Shown piece after piece: positions 17,864-26,880 of a DNA stretch of 64,000 nucleotides. Positions within the stretch are counted from its first letter, which is position 1. Every line of letters starts with the position of its first letter. The position numbers and the translations under genes are program-made. The DNA is from Anaerolineaceae bacterium UBA6073 (GTDB taxonomy: Bacteria; Chloroflexota; Anaerolineae; Anaerolineales; Anaerolineaceae), in contig DIXT01000021.1 of NCBI GenBank assembly GCA_002436085.1, positions 1-64,000 of the forward strand, read 5' to 3'. The notes beneath the pieces were generated by a model, which was not told the DNA's origin, made no database searches, and was given only the letters and a program-made list of their open reading frames with translations.

Positions 17864-18005
17864 GTAGGTTGGGTGGAGCGACAGCGGGTCTTAATTAGCA
17901 AATTAATCTGCGGAGCGCAACCCAACAAAAAACGATTGGTAGGTGCGTGAAGTACGCTGGGTAGTGCCGTTGGGTTCCGCTCCTGTGTCGCTGCACCCAA
18001 CCTAC
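17864..18005. repeat. MITE-like element with terminal inverted repeats
   Basis: A 142-bp unit starts GTAGGTTGGGTGGAGCGACA and ends TGTCGCTGCACCCAACCTAC, a near-perfect inverted repeat. A second nested pair, GGAGCGCAACCCAAC and GTTGGGTTCCGCTCC, lies inside, so the whole unit can fold as a long cruciform. It resembles the widespread GTAGGTTGGGT-type bacterial palindromic repeats. Confidence 0.75.
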
Positions 18006-18239
18006 GCCCACTATTGAACAATATGCGACCACTATGTGGCAAAGGGTCGTGGCAGTCTGCCCTTAAATCATTCGAGAACCTATGACACATAGGTTGTAAA
18101 AAGTATTTGAAATAAAGCTGAACTCTCAAGTGTGAGAGCTCTAAAAAAAGGCAGATTGCTGCACCCCCTTCTTGTGTTTCCAGATTCCGTGATGGATCTG
18201 CAGCGGGGGCTCGCAATGACGAATCGTCAATAGAAGGCA

Positions 18240-18271
18240 ACAAAACGAGGCTCCCATGCGGGAGTCTCGTT
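18240..18271 (-). terminator. Rho-independent terminator of the clostripain-like gene
   Basis: The minus strand reads AAACGAGACTCCC, GCAT loop, GGGAGCCTCGTTTTGTT. A long stem with a T-rich tail sits 24 bases past the gene stop. Confidence 0.85.
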
Positions 18272-18294
18272 TATCAACACAAAAAGCCAGAACG

Positions 18295-20742
18295 CTATTT
18301 CACCGCAATCTGCGTGTACGCCGGCGTGATGGCTCCGTCCAAATCCGCCACCAAAAAGCCCACCAGGTACTGCCCGTCGGGGGCATAAACCTGCTCCCAG
18401 GAGAACGCGCTTGTGCCAAAGGTGAGCGTATCGCCATCGGTGACGGTCTCGCCGCTTACTTTGCCGGCGCTGTCCAGGTTCAACCAACGGTAGGCGATGG
18501 TGAACATATCCCCGGCGACCGGCGTAATCTGCGAGGGCTGCTGGGCTGCATCCTCACCCTTGAAGCCGAACACCTGGAAGAGCTGTCCGTCCTTGAAGTA
18601 CAGTTCGGCCGTGCGCTGCTCGCCCGTATCGGCAAAGGTATAAGTCCCGCGCACGGCGTAAATCGCCTGTTCCGCACTGGCGCCGTACGAAACCGGGTTG
18701 AACATTGCCAGGGCGGATTGGCTGCCGTCGGTGATGGAGAAGAGCAGCGGCTCAAAGTCGAAGTTCATGCGGAAAGCGCCGCCTTCCGGCCAGACCGGGT
18801 AGTACACGCCGTTGAGCGAGTCCTGTTCGGGGCTCTCCAGGTAGTCGGTATCAGCCACAAAAATGCTATTGGAAGCCTCGTCGTACAAGCCGGTAAACAG
18901 GTAGATGTAGCCGATGTTCGTGCCGGTGATATCGGCGCTGAGCTTGATAGAGCCGCCGGGTGTGACGCTGGTGGCGGAAGCCTGGATGGGCGAAACGCTA
19001 ATCTGCCCGCCGCCGGGGGTGCGCGTGATAGCTGAGGAGGAGGGGGTCACTGCCTCAGCCGCGCTTTCCTTGAAGGAGCGGTTGCTGTAGTGGAAGACCA
19101 GGAAATCATCCCAGAGCGAAGCCCGCGCGAAGCGGTCGGCTACCATGGTGTAGGAGCGCATGCCGGTGGCGGCGTTGCTGTAAAGCTGGGAGTTCGGGAA
19201 GTAAATGGCGATGCCGGTGGCGCCTGGTTTGTTGGGGCCGTGTTTTTCGGCCACCAGCACGGCGTTCAGCGCGTTGATGACGTCGTTCGCGGATTGGCGA
19301 ATGGCCGCATCCCCGCCGGATTTCTTATAGACCAACTGGATGAAGTGCCCCAGGTCAATGTACGAAGGCGGCACCTGGCTGCCAAAGATGCTGGTAAAGG
19401 ACTGCGCGTAGCTGCGCGCGCTGGCTACCACCTGCTGGTTGAGGGACTGCATGTCGTAAACCAGACTGTTGAAAGCCTGGTTCAGCGCGGGCAGATTATC
19501 CAGGTTTACCGCCGTGAGGGTCACATTCTGTTCAAGCTGGCTGGCGAGCTGCTCAGCGCTCATGCGGTGGCTTGAGAAGAAACCGCCTGAGCTGGAGTTC
19601 TGCGCCAAAAAGTCATTGCGCGCCTGGTCGTCTGTCACACGTTCATCCTGCTGGATGTAGGTCTCCACGATGTTGGTCGCCAGGTCGGCGGTATCAATTC
19701 CGGGGTTGTCAATCAACAGGCTGATGAACGCGGAATACGCCCAACCCAGTCCGGGTTCCGTCTCTTCGGAAGCCACGGCGTAATGCGCGTAGGGCTGCAG
19801 GGAAGTAAAGACTTCCAACTGGCTCATCAGGCAGGCGTCCATGCCGATCAGGTCAAACTTCTCGATGCCGGTATTCGCCTGAATTTGAGCCAGCGCCTGG
19901 TCAAGCTCGTTCAGGTAGATGGAATCTTGCTGGAGGGCGCTAATGATTGGCGCGCTGCCCTGGTCAGGGGTGGCAGGCGCAGGGTCGCTCCAGCCGCCCG
20001 GCCAGCCCATGCCGTGGTCGGACATAATCAGCATGTAGCGGTCCGCCGGATAGTTCTGGACAGTCCAGGTCACAAAATCCACCAGGGTGCTGCCGTCCGC
20101 CATGTCTGCTTCGCCCAGGTCCATCAACAGGTCTGAGCTGATGGTGTAAAGGTCGTCGTCATAAAGCACCAGATAGCGCCTGGCGGAGACCCAGTTGTCC
20201 GTTCCCGAAAAGCCGCCCTTGAAGCGGTCCAACTGGGTGATGATACGCACGTTATCGGTGGAACCGATGCGTTCCATCTCGTTCATATCGATGAAAATGT
20301 CCTGCTCAAGCGCCTGGTCGTCGGCGTCCTGGTAGACCATCACGGTCCAGGTGTCTCCGGAGGCGTTAGTTGCGCGCGGGGTGCGCGTGGCGGGCAGGGC
20401 GGTTGGCTGCTGGAAAGCTGCCTGGGGTTCCTCGGTAGGATATTCATAGCCCGGCTCGGTGATTTGGCTGCCGCTGCCGCGGAAAAAGAGAAAATAAACA
20501 ATCATCGCGATGATAAATAGACCGACCGAGCCGCAGCCCGTCTTGCCGCCGCTTGTGCGCAGGATGTTAGCGCCGGGAATTCCAGTGCCGCCGGAATATC
20601 CACCAGTTCCGGCGGATGATGCGCCGCCCCCGCTTGGGTAAGAACTGCCGCTGCCTGGGCGGGTGGGGGCTTGCGCCTGGGTGGTGGGTTTCGCGCCTTT
20701 ACGCCGGCGCTGGACATTGACCTCAGGATTGTTATCTGCCAT
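18295..20742 (-). CDS. Clostripain-family (C11) cysteine peptidase, membrane anchored
   Basis: Start taken at ATG 20742 (MADNNPEV) with GGACGGTG upstream; a GTG six bases earlier is possible. The 815-residue protein has a basic Pro/Gly/Ser-rich cytoplasmic head, one membrane span (about residues 75-93, GLFIIAMIVYFLFF), a Thr/Pro linker, then a C11 peptidase domain beginning WTVMVYQDADDQALEQD. The catalytic histidine is in LIMSDHGMGW and the cysteine in LIGMDACLMSQLEV. A C-terminal beta-rich region of about 250 residues follows. Clostripains cleave after basic residues and are often calcium-dependent; the substrate here is unknown. Confidence 0.88.
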   Translation of the reverse strand: MADNNPEVNVQRRRKGAKPTTQAQAPTRPGSGSSYPSGGGASSAGTGGYSGGTGIPGANILRTSGGKTGCGSVGLFIIAMIVYFLFFRGSGSQITEPGYEYPTEEPQAAFQQPTALPATRTPRATNASGDTWTVMVYQDADDQALEQDIFIDMNEMERIGSTDNVRIITQLDRFKGGFSGTDNWVSARRYLVLYDDDLYTISSDLLMDLGEADMADGSTLVDFVTWTVQNYPADRYMLIMSDHGMGWPGGWSDPAPATPDQGSAPIISALQQDSIYLNELDQALAQIQANTGIEKFDLIGMDACLMSQLEVFTSLQPYAHYAVASEETEPGLGWAYSAFISLLIDNPGIDTADLATNIVETYIQQDERVTDDQARNDFLAQNSSSGGFFSSHRMSAEQLASQLEQNVTLTAVNLDNLPALNQAFNSLVYDMQSLNQQVVASARSYAQSFTSIFGSQVPPSYIDLGHFIQLVYKKSGGDAAIRQSANDVINALNAVLVAEKHGPNKPGATGIAIYFPNSQLYSNAATGMRSYTMVADRFARASLWDDFLVFHYSNRSFKESAAEAVTPSSSAITRTPGGGQISVSPIQASATSVTPGGSIKLSADITGTNIGYIYLFTGLYDEASNSIFVADTDYLESPEQDSLNGVYYPVWPEGGAFRMNFDFEPLLFSITDGSQSALAMFNPVSYGASAEQAIYAVRGTYTFADTGEQRTAELYFKDGQLFQVFGFKGEDAAQQPSQITPVAGDMFTIAYRWLNLDSAGKVSGETVTDGDTLTFGTSAFSWEQVYAPDGQYLVGFLVADLDGAITPAYTQIAVK

Positions 20743-20866
20743 TTTCACCGTCCATTCTTTTGATCTCAGTTGTAATTTGATTATATTGCAGATTGAAAAG
20801 TCTGCTTTATTAAGGCAGTTGCTGCCGCCAGGCTGGGCGAAGTTATGCGCGCCGGTGCAAGGTTGA

Positions 20867-20872
20867 TATAAT
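20867..20872 (+). promoter_or_regulatory. Extended -10 box of the cupin gene
   Basis: TTGATATAAT (TGnTATAAT form) lies 50 bases before the cupin start; no good -35 is seen at 17 bp. Confidence 0.45.
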
Positions 20873-20922
20873 CCTTGGTACAGACCCAGATAACCACTGA
20901 ATTAGGCGCATAAGGAGAAACG

Positions 20923-21279
20923 ATGAGCGTAAAACGTATCGAAAAAGTGGCCGCTGAAGCTGTCCCGGACGGTGTCGGCGTAAGCAAACAGGTATTGATT
21001 TCCGCGGAAGAAGCGCCAAATTTTGCCATGCGCTGCTTCACCATCCAGCCCGGCGGCAGCATGCCCCTGCATACCAACCTGGTGGAGCATGAGCAGTACG
21101 TGTTGAGCGGCAGCGCCAATGTGGTCATCGGTGAAGAGACCTATACGGTAGAACCGGGGAATGTGGTGTTCATCCCGGCCGGTGCGGCGCACACTTACGT
21201 GAACAATGGCAGCGAACCCTTCCGCTTTTTGTGCCTCGTCCCCAACCGCGCAGATAAAACCAGCATCATTTCAAGCTGA
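20923..21279 (+). CDS. Cupin domain protein
   Basis: A 118-residue single-domain cupin. Motif 1 is represented by GGSMPLHTNLVEHEQYVLSG (metal-binding His, His, Glu positions) and motif 2 by PGNVVFIPAGAAHTYVNNG. Small cupins of this type bind a metal and may be isomerases, dioxygenases or sensors, and the substrate cannot be told. The RBS is AAGGAGAAACG. It stands alone, followed by a ZIP transporter gene 100 bases on. Confidence 0.85.
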   Translation: MSVKRIEKVAAEAVPDGVGVSKQVLISAEEAPNFAMRCFTIQPGGSMPLHTNLVEHEQYVLSGSANVVIGEETYTVEPGNVVFIPAGAAHTYVNNGSEPFRFLCLVPNRADKTSIISS

Positions 21280-21378
21280 GCGAACTGGACAGAATCTGGT
21301 TAAGGTATAAAATAATATGTTTTACTGTGCCCGGATATCAGGCGCAATACTTGCTGGAATAAGAGACCTGACAAAACT

Positions 21379-22239
21379 ATGATTTCACAACTGTCCCCAC
21401 TGGTCAATGTGCTGCTTCTCAGCCTGATCGCCAGCCTGGGAACCGGCCTCGGCGGGCTGATTGCGATCATCCGCAGACCAGGCAAGCGTTCCTACGGCTT
21501 TTTGATGGGCATCACCGCGGGTGTGATGATCTGTCTCGCGTTTCTGGAACTTGTAAATAAGGCCTGGGAGCTTGGCGGTCCACTTACCGCTACCTTAGGT
21601 TTTGGCGTGGGTGCCTGTTTTATGTTTTTGCTGGATTATCTGGCCCCGCATATGCGTTTTGGTGAGGTGGAATACCACGGAGCGCATGCCACGGAAGGCG
21701 AGGCAGACGACTGCGAAGACCTCAGACCCCGCAGGCGCTGGCGTTTTGCCAGGCTGCGCGAGCAAGGTTTACACAAGCGCCCGATGGACCAGAAGCTAAT
21801 CAGTTCCGGCATCCTGCTGGCAATCGGCATCACGCTGCACAACCTGCCCGAAGGCATCGCGGTGGGCGCGGGCTACATGCACAACCCGCAGTTCGGATTG
21901 TTTGTCGCGCTGGCAATCATGCTGCACAATATACCCGAAGGGCTGGCGACTGCGCTGCCGCTGTGCAAAGGCGGCGTGCGCCGGCGGGACGCGCTGCGCG
22001 TAGCCTTCTTATCCGGTTTCGCGGAGCCGGTCGGGGCGCTGCTGGCCAGTTTGTTCCTGGTGAACTTCACAGCGTTTGTCCCCGGTGCGTTAGCTTTTGC
22101 TGGCGGCGTAATGGTTTTCATCACGCTGGACGAGCTCATCCCTTCTGCGCGCGAGTACGGGCACGTGCACTGGACGTCCCTGGGCATTATCCTTGGGTCG
22201 CTGTTTGTGTTCGTGCTTTCCGCTCTGCTGGGCGTCTAA
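21379..22239 (+). CDS. ZIP family metal transporter
   Basis: A 286-residue polytopic protein with the two ZIP transport signatures HNLPEGIAVGAG (near residue 155) and HNIPEGLATALPL (near residue 179), which form the binuclear metal centre. A His/Asp/Glu/Arg-rich cytoplasmic loop (about residues 95-130) separates the N-terminal three and C-terminal five helices. It probably imports zinc, iron or manganese. Convergent with the following M23 peptidase gene. Confidence 0.9.
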   Translation: MISQLSPLVNVLLLSLIASLGTGLGGLIAIIRRPGKRSYGFLMGITAGVMICLAFLELVNKAWELGGPLTATLGFGVGACFMFLLDYLAPHMRFGEVEYHGAHATEGEADDCEDLRPRRRWRFARLREQGLHKRPMDQKLISSGILLAIGITLHNLPEGIAVGAGYMHNPQFGLFVALAIMLHNIPEGLATALPLCKGGVRRRDALRVAFLSGFAEPVGALLASLFLVNFTAFVPGALAFAGGVMVFITLDELIPSAREYGHVHWTSLGIILGSLFVFVLSALLGV

Positions 22240-22256
22240 TTTTCCCCTTATTAAGC

Positions 22257-24326
22257 TTACCTGAACAGGAGCGGCAGATGCGTTATCGCTGCGCTGCTCA
22301 GGTTTAATTGGTATTGCGCCGCGCTGCCTGCCAGCCCGTCCACCAGGGGTTCCAATTTCAGTAAGTAGGTGCCAGAGCTTGGCGCATAAAAATGGAACCG
22401 GGCGGACTCTCCAAAATCCGGGGATTCCGCGCTCAAGAGCAGCGTGCTTTCATCCGGCGCGTAGAGCGAAAGACGCACCGCCGCCCCGCCGCCCAGCGAT
22501 TGGGCGGACACCAGGTAGTGTTCCCCCTCCACGAGCGGGAGCGCGAACCAGTCCGGGTTGGCTGCCGGGCAGAGGTTGCCGTTCAGGCTGCCGCCCGACG
22601 CGAGAAGATTTGCCTGCCCGGGGCTGTCATCCGGCTCCAGGCTGTCGGGCGCGCATCCGGCGGGTAACACCGCGCTGGTTTCCGGCAGCTCACCGGCCGG
22701 CCAGGCTTCCGGCTGACCGTTGCTGTCCAGCGCGCGCAAGCGAAAGTCATAACTCTTTCCAAACTCACCCAGGAACCAGGCTTGGCGCGCTTCGGGTGTG
22801 TAGGTAAAACTCTGCGCGGCAGACCAGGGCTGCAGGCTCTCGCGCCACTGCAGTTCAAACTGCCCGAGGGGCACGCCGCTTGTCTGGGCGGTCCAGCTCA
22901 GGCGCACGGCGGTGGAGTCAAAACTTTCGGCCGGTTCAAGCTGGCTTTCAGGCGGAGGGCAGGCATGGTCCACCTGAATAATGCGGACAGAAAGCGGCGC
23001 GCGGAAATTGCCTTCGTGGTCCCATACGGCCAGCCCGATTTGGAGCGGACCGTTGAATGCGCCGGTCTGGCACAGGTTCACGTCCCAATCAAAAACGCCG
23101 GGGCTGAGCGGCTGCGAGACTTTTGGTCCCAGAAAGCTCCATCCTCCGTCCAGGTAGGCCAGCAGTTGGGCGGCATCCACATGCACATCATCGCTCACAG
23201 AGGCGGTAACGTCCATCAGCGGGTTCGCGCCGCCAGCCACAACTTGCCCGTCCACGGGGCGGGTCAGGCTGCCGTTAGGAGGGAAGGCGCCGATGTTTCC
23301 GGAGGTAAACCAGTCGTTATTCGGGTTCAGGGGGTCGTTCGGGTTGCCCAGGCATTGGGTGGCGCCGTCATAGATCGGGAAATGGGTCACTTCGTAGCAG
23401 GTGCGCGGGATGCCGTTGTTAATCGGAACGTCAGCGAAGCGAATATCGATTGAGGCTCCCCAGTAGTAACCGTCATCAACCAGCCAGACGCTGTTGGTGA
23501 CCATGAAATGCACATGTTGGGAGGTGCTGTAGCCGGTGTCATCGGTATCACCCAGATACTGCCCGCGCTGGACAGTGGTGCCGGGGGTGAGCGCGTCTGG
23601 GATAGTTCCATGCGCCATGTGCAAGTAGATTTGATAGGTATTGTTGTTCGGGTCGCGCAGCACTATAAAATTCGTGCAGCTGGTCCCATTATCCGGGCAG
23701 CTGTCGCGTGAGGCAACTACTGTGCCGCCTTTGGAAGCCACCAGCGGAAAATGGACGTCATCGGTGAAGTCGTAGGCGTAGCGGCAGTAAACTTCCAGGC
23801 AGGATGGGTAGCCCAGCCAGGGGATATCCTGAAAATGACCGATTGAGCCTTCCAGCCAGCGCGTGGTGCCGGCGACGTAAGGCAGGTAGTAGTCCGTGAT
23901 GACGGTGAGCGCTGGCTCCTCGACCCTTTCTGATGGCCTCTGTTCGGCGGGCAGCATGTTCAGGGGCAGGGCGGCCAAAGCCTCCTCCCAGCCTTCATCC
24001 CCGGGCAGGAATGCCTGCCATTCCCCACCGCTCAGGAGGGCCAACACCATGCCTGGTTCGGATGCCAGCCTTCTGCCGCTGTCATCCCGCAGCGCCAGCC
24101 ACAAAACCGCGGCCGTCCCATCGGGGCTGAGAAAAGCTTCGTCCAGTTCGGGGGTAAAAAGCTCAAAGGTAAGGGATTCGCCTGGTCTTAGTTCGGTGGC
24201 GCGGCGGGTAAACGCGTCCCACAAGGTAGACTTGACTTCGGGGCTGGCAGGCTGAGGAGGCTGCCAGGCGCTGGCTGACAGCAGAATAAGCGCAAGAATA
24301 ATGATGAGATAGCGAAACCGGCCCAT
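22257..24326 (-). CDS. Secreted M23 (LytM-type) metallopeptidase with C-terminal PPC domain
   Basis: ATG 24326 is preferred because GCGGAG lies five bases upstream. The 689-residue product has a signal peptide (MGRFRYLIIILALILLSASA). A peptidase M23 domain spans about residues 185-290: FPLVASKGGTVV, the YLHMAHGTI block and the metal site region TSQHVHFMVTNS. Fibronectin-type and PPC (pre-peptidase C-terminal) modules follow, the latter starting DSLEPDDSPGQANLL. M23 enzymes cut cell-wall peptides or glycine-rich proteins. The usual HxxxD metal ligand is hard to place by eye, so activity is likely but not assured. Confidence 0.82.
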   Translation of the reverse strand: MGRFRYLIIILALILLSASAWQPPQPASPEVKSTLWDAFTRRATELRPGESLTFELFTPELDEAFLSPDGTAAVLWLALRDDSGRRLASEPGMVLALLSGGEWQAFLPGDEGWEEALAALPLNMLPAEQRPSERVEEPALTVITDYYLPYVAGTTRWLEGSIGHFQDIPWLGYPSCLEVYCRYAYDFTDDVHFPLVASKGGTVVASRDSCPDNGTSCTNFIVLRDPNNNTYQIYLHMAHGTIPDALTPGTTVQRGQYLGDTDDTGYSTSQHVHFMVTNSVWLVDDGYYWGASIDIRFADVPINNGIPRTCYEVTHFPIYDGATQCLGNPNDPLNPNNDWFTSGNIGAFPPNGSLTRPVDGQVVAGGANPLMDVTASVSDDVHVDAAQLLAYLDGGWSFLGPKVSQPLSPGVFDWDVNLCQTGAFNGPLQIGLAVWDHEGNFRAPLSVRIIQVDHACPPPESQLEPAESFDSTAVRLSWTAQTSGVPLGQFELQWRESLQPWSAAQSFTYTPEARQAWFLGEFGKSYDFRLRALDSNGQPEAWPAGELPETSAVLPAGCAPDSLEPDDSPGQANLLASGGSLNGNLCPAANPDWFALPLVEGEHYLVSAQSLGGGAAVRLSLYAPDESTLLLSAESPDFGESARFHFYAPSSGTYLLKLEPLVDGLAGSAAQYQLNLSSAAITHLPLLFR

Positions 24327-24436
24327 GCGCACTCCGCTTTGAGAATTGGACAGATAGATGACACAAGTATAGTGGAATGTTGGGCAAAAACCAGCAACTT
24401 ATGCAATCCCGGTTTATGCGCGTGCGGATTTCAGCG

Positions 24437-25858
24437 CTATTCCGTGCTGCGAATAGAATCAAGCTGGTAATAACTTGCTGCACAGCCGTTCACCCACTGG
24501 GAGGGGTCGGGCGAGAACCCCATCAACCCAGCCAGACTGTCCACCCCCGGAACAAGCACGGAACGGGCGCCGGCGTCCTTTTGCTGCAGGATGAGAGCCT
24601 CGCGTTCATCCCAGTCCGCGGCATGCCGGCGGTATTCGGCGAAATGAGCGGGCAGAGGGATTAACGCGAAGATAAGTGAGACCAGCGCGGCGATGTTCAA
24701 GAAGATAAGCAAAGCGCGCGAGCTTTTCCCGGGCAAGAGGGCGCGCAGCCAGCCGCCCGCCAAAAAGCCCGCCCCCAGCAGCGCCGCGCTGATGAGATAA
24801 ACAGCGATAGTTTGCGAGCGTGCTTCCGGGTAGGCGGACTGCGCCAGCGCGCTGGGTGCGCAAAACGCGGCAATCAGCAAAAAGGCTCCCAGCGCGGTCA
24901 GCCCCAGTGCGGTGAGGAGCTCCTTGAGCGGGGAAATCTTTTGCCCGCGTGCAGACAGGCCGAATAGAAAGCCAATCAACAGCGCGGCGAGTCTGGCAGG
25001 CAGGAAATCGACCAGGCTGTGGTACACCAACGCGGCAGAATGGCGCAGAGTCAGGTAAACCAGCCTTCCCAGTCCCGGCATGGGCGGCATTTGCGCCAGC
25101 CGCAGGTGCGCGCCGGGCTGCAGCGCGAGCACGAGCAAGCCGAGCAGGCTGCCAGCCAGCGCGGCAACCCACAACCCGCGCTCCGCGGGGGCGAGGCGCT
25201 TGCGCCAGAGAAGAACGCAAAAAACGAAGCTGAGCGCGGTGAACTGCACGGCAGCGTTTGTGGTGGAGAACCCGGCTGCTACAAAAGCGCCCAGAGCAAA
25301 AGCGCTGAGTGTGTACCAGGCGGGTTTGCGAGTGTGCGCGTTCAGGAGCCCTGCCAGCAGCAGGTTCAGCGCGATGACTGGCAGCGTGTAGGCGATGCTG
25401 CCCGCGCGCCAGTAAACGGACTGGTACAGGTTGGGTAGGGCGGATAGTGTAAGCAAGGTGAGCGCCAGCGAGCAGGCCAACTGGCTGAGGCGCGGCAGTT
25501 CCATGTTTATGCGGCGGAAGAATTGCTTCAGCAGCAGGTAAGCGCTGGCTGCCATGCCAAGGATAAGGAGGACCGGAAGCACACGCAGCCCCCACAGTCC
25601 GAACCAATCGAAAATGCCGGTAAAAAACATGGTGGCATAGCGGTTGGTCCAGCCGGTGTAAGCGTTTGCTTGCGCCTGCCAGAAGCCTAGCGAGCGGAAC
25701 AGCGCCGAGGAACAGAAGTCATCCGCTTGCGGGCGAGCGAACACGCTCAGCGCGAGATAGGGCGCCAAACCGAGCCCCAGCAGCAGCACCCACAGGAAGC
25801 TTATGCTTCGTTCGGAGGCGATGGGTTGGGGAGATTCGTTTTGTGCTGCGTTCGTCAT
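24437..25858 (-). CDS. DUF6056 polytopic membrane protein
   Basis: A 473-residue protein with about twelve hydrophobic spans. The N-terminal extracytoplasmic motif RPQADDFCSSA followed by TGWTNRYATMFF is typical of the DUF6056/GtrC-like group, membrane proteins resembling GT-C glycosyltransferases in topology. The paired acidic residues (ADD) after the first span are where GT-C enzymes place their catalytic Asp. Glycan transfer is therefore possible but unproven. Transcribed alone on the minus strand. Confidence 0.7.
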   Translation of the reverse strand: MTNAAQNESPQPIASERSISFLWVLLLGLGLAPYLALSVFARPQADDFCSSALFRSLGFWQAQANAYTGWTNRYATMFFTGIFDWFGLWGLRVLPVLLILGMAASAYLLLKQFFRRINMELPRLSQLACSLALTLLTLSALPNLYQSVYWRAGSIAYTLPVIALNLLLAGLLNAHTRKPAWYTLSAFALGAFVAAGFSTTNAAVQFTALSFVFCVLLWRKRLAPAERGLWVAALAGSLLGLLVLALQPGAHLRLAQMPPMPGLGRLVYLTLRHSAALVYHSLVDFLPARLAALLIGFLFGLSARGQKISPLKELLTALGLTALGAFLLIAAFCAPSALAQSAYPEARSQTIAVYLISAALLGAGFLAGGWLRALLPGKSSRALLIFLNIAALVSLIFALIPLPAHFAEYRRHAADWDEREALILQQKDAGARSVLVPGVDSLAGLMGFSPDPSQWVNGCAASYYQLDSIRSTE

Positions 25859-26168
25859 TATCAGCCGCCCTGCCTGTTTTTATTGAATAGATTGATTATA
25901 GTGCTTTTCCGGGCTTTTTTAGTGAGCCTGCTTAAGGGAAATATATCAATCAGCTCCTATGCCGGACCACCATGTTATTGACCTAAAACCTCGGAAAGGG
26001 TAAATGAATCTAGCAATCTTTGCTGAGTCTATAGCGGTGGTATGAAGAACATATGTCAGCGAACCCAAAAACACAGATCGGGTTGCTCCCTTCAGCCCGA
26101 CGACGCTTTCACAAGCGGCAGCTTGAAAGGCGCATGTGGCCTTGCGGTTAACTGCCCTCGAAAGATCA

Positions 26169-26242
26169 TCGCTGGGGGCGAAGCATCTTTTATTAGCGCA
26201 GCAGAGGACGGAGTGCCTTCCAGAGTGACGCTTCGCCCCTGG
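26169..26242. repeat. Palindromic-ended repeat, copy 1
   Basis: Begins GGGGGCGAAGCATC and ends GACGCTTCGCCCC, so its ends are inverted repeats. The core TTATTAGCGCAGCAGAGGAC is shared with copy 2. Confidence 0.75.
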
Positions 26243-26367
26243 GCCCGAAGGGCACGTTCATCGGAGCGGCAGCTTGAAAAGCACAAGCAGCTCCACTGAA
26301 GGAAAGCTTCTCTTGTGACGGTTGGGGTGCCTTAGGCAAGCTGCCTGCGAGGTTACAGAAGTCTTTT

Positions 26368-26408
26368 ACCTTCTCCAAGGGAGAAGGTGCCCGCAGGGCG
26401 GATGAGGG
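26368..26408. repeat. CTTCTCC...GGATGAGGG-type hairpin repeat
   Basis: CCTTCTCCAAGGGAGAAGG is a perfect hairpin followed by TGCCCGCAGGGCGGATGAGGG. The layout of stem plus GGATGAGGG tail is the same as that of the palindromes inserted inside the methylase gene at 50.4-52.6 kb. Confidence 0.65.
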
Positions 26409-26534
26409 TCTTGTAGTGCCCCTCATCAGTCTCGCTGCGCTCGCCAGCTTTGCCTTCGGCACGCGAGCAGAGCCTTCGGCACGCAAGCAGTCCGGGGAGA
26501 AGCTTTTTCAAACCAGCTGCCCTACGATTTTCAC

Positions 26535-26608
26535 CGGTAGGGGCGAAGCATCTTTTATTAGCGCAGCAGAGGACGGAGTGCCTTCCAGAGTGATGCTTCG
26601 CCCTTACG
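26535..26608. repeat. Palindromic-ended repeat, copy 2
   Basis: Begins GTAGGGGCGAAGCATC and ends GATGCTTCGCCCTTAC, with the same core as copy 1 in the same orientation about 366 bases away. Half-units with the same end occur at about 10561, 10685 and 10739. Confidence 0.75.
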
Positions 26609-26880
26609 TCCAATGGCATTACCCACCGCTGTAGCGGCGTGAAAAACGCATACTGCCCTACAGCTCGCAAAAGAAACCATCGCAAACCTGTTTCATTCAC
26701 CCGCGCGGCTTCAGGATATAATGAGGGCAGAGAAATTCAGGAGGAGCATGCTCACCCAACCCTGCGAATTTCAACTTAGAGGCGCGCAAGTTCAAACTGG
26801 CGCGGCAGAACTTCCCTTGCCCACAAAGCAACGCGATTTCATCCTGTCCTCACCCCACCATTTACCAAAAAGGAGATCCA

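Larger units (their letters stand above)
17840..18294. repeat. Intergenic region with a MITE-like palindrome and repeat fragments
   Basis: No gene seen. Holds the inverted-repeat element 17864-18005, a reversed fragment of the GATTCGTCATTGCGAGCC family (about 18147-18228), and the terminator of the clostripain-like gene. Confidence 0.65.
25859..26880. repeat. Repeat-rich intergenic region upstream of the PanB homologue
   Basis: About 1 kb without a credible gene. It contains two nearly identical 74-bp palindromic-ended units (26169-26242, 26535-26608), a CTTCTCC-type hairpin repeat (26368-26408) and a TATAAT box at 26717-26722. The box probably serves the downstream operon and leaves a leader of about 160 nt in which I see no known riboswitch. 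Confidence 0.65.
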
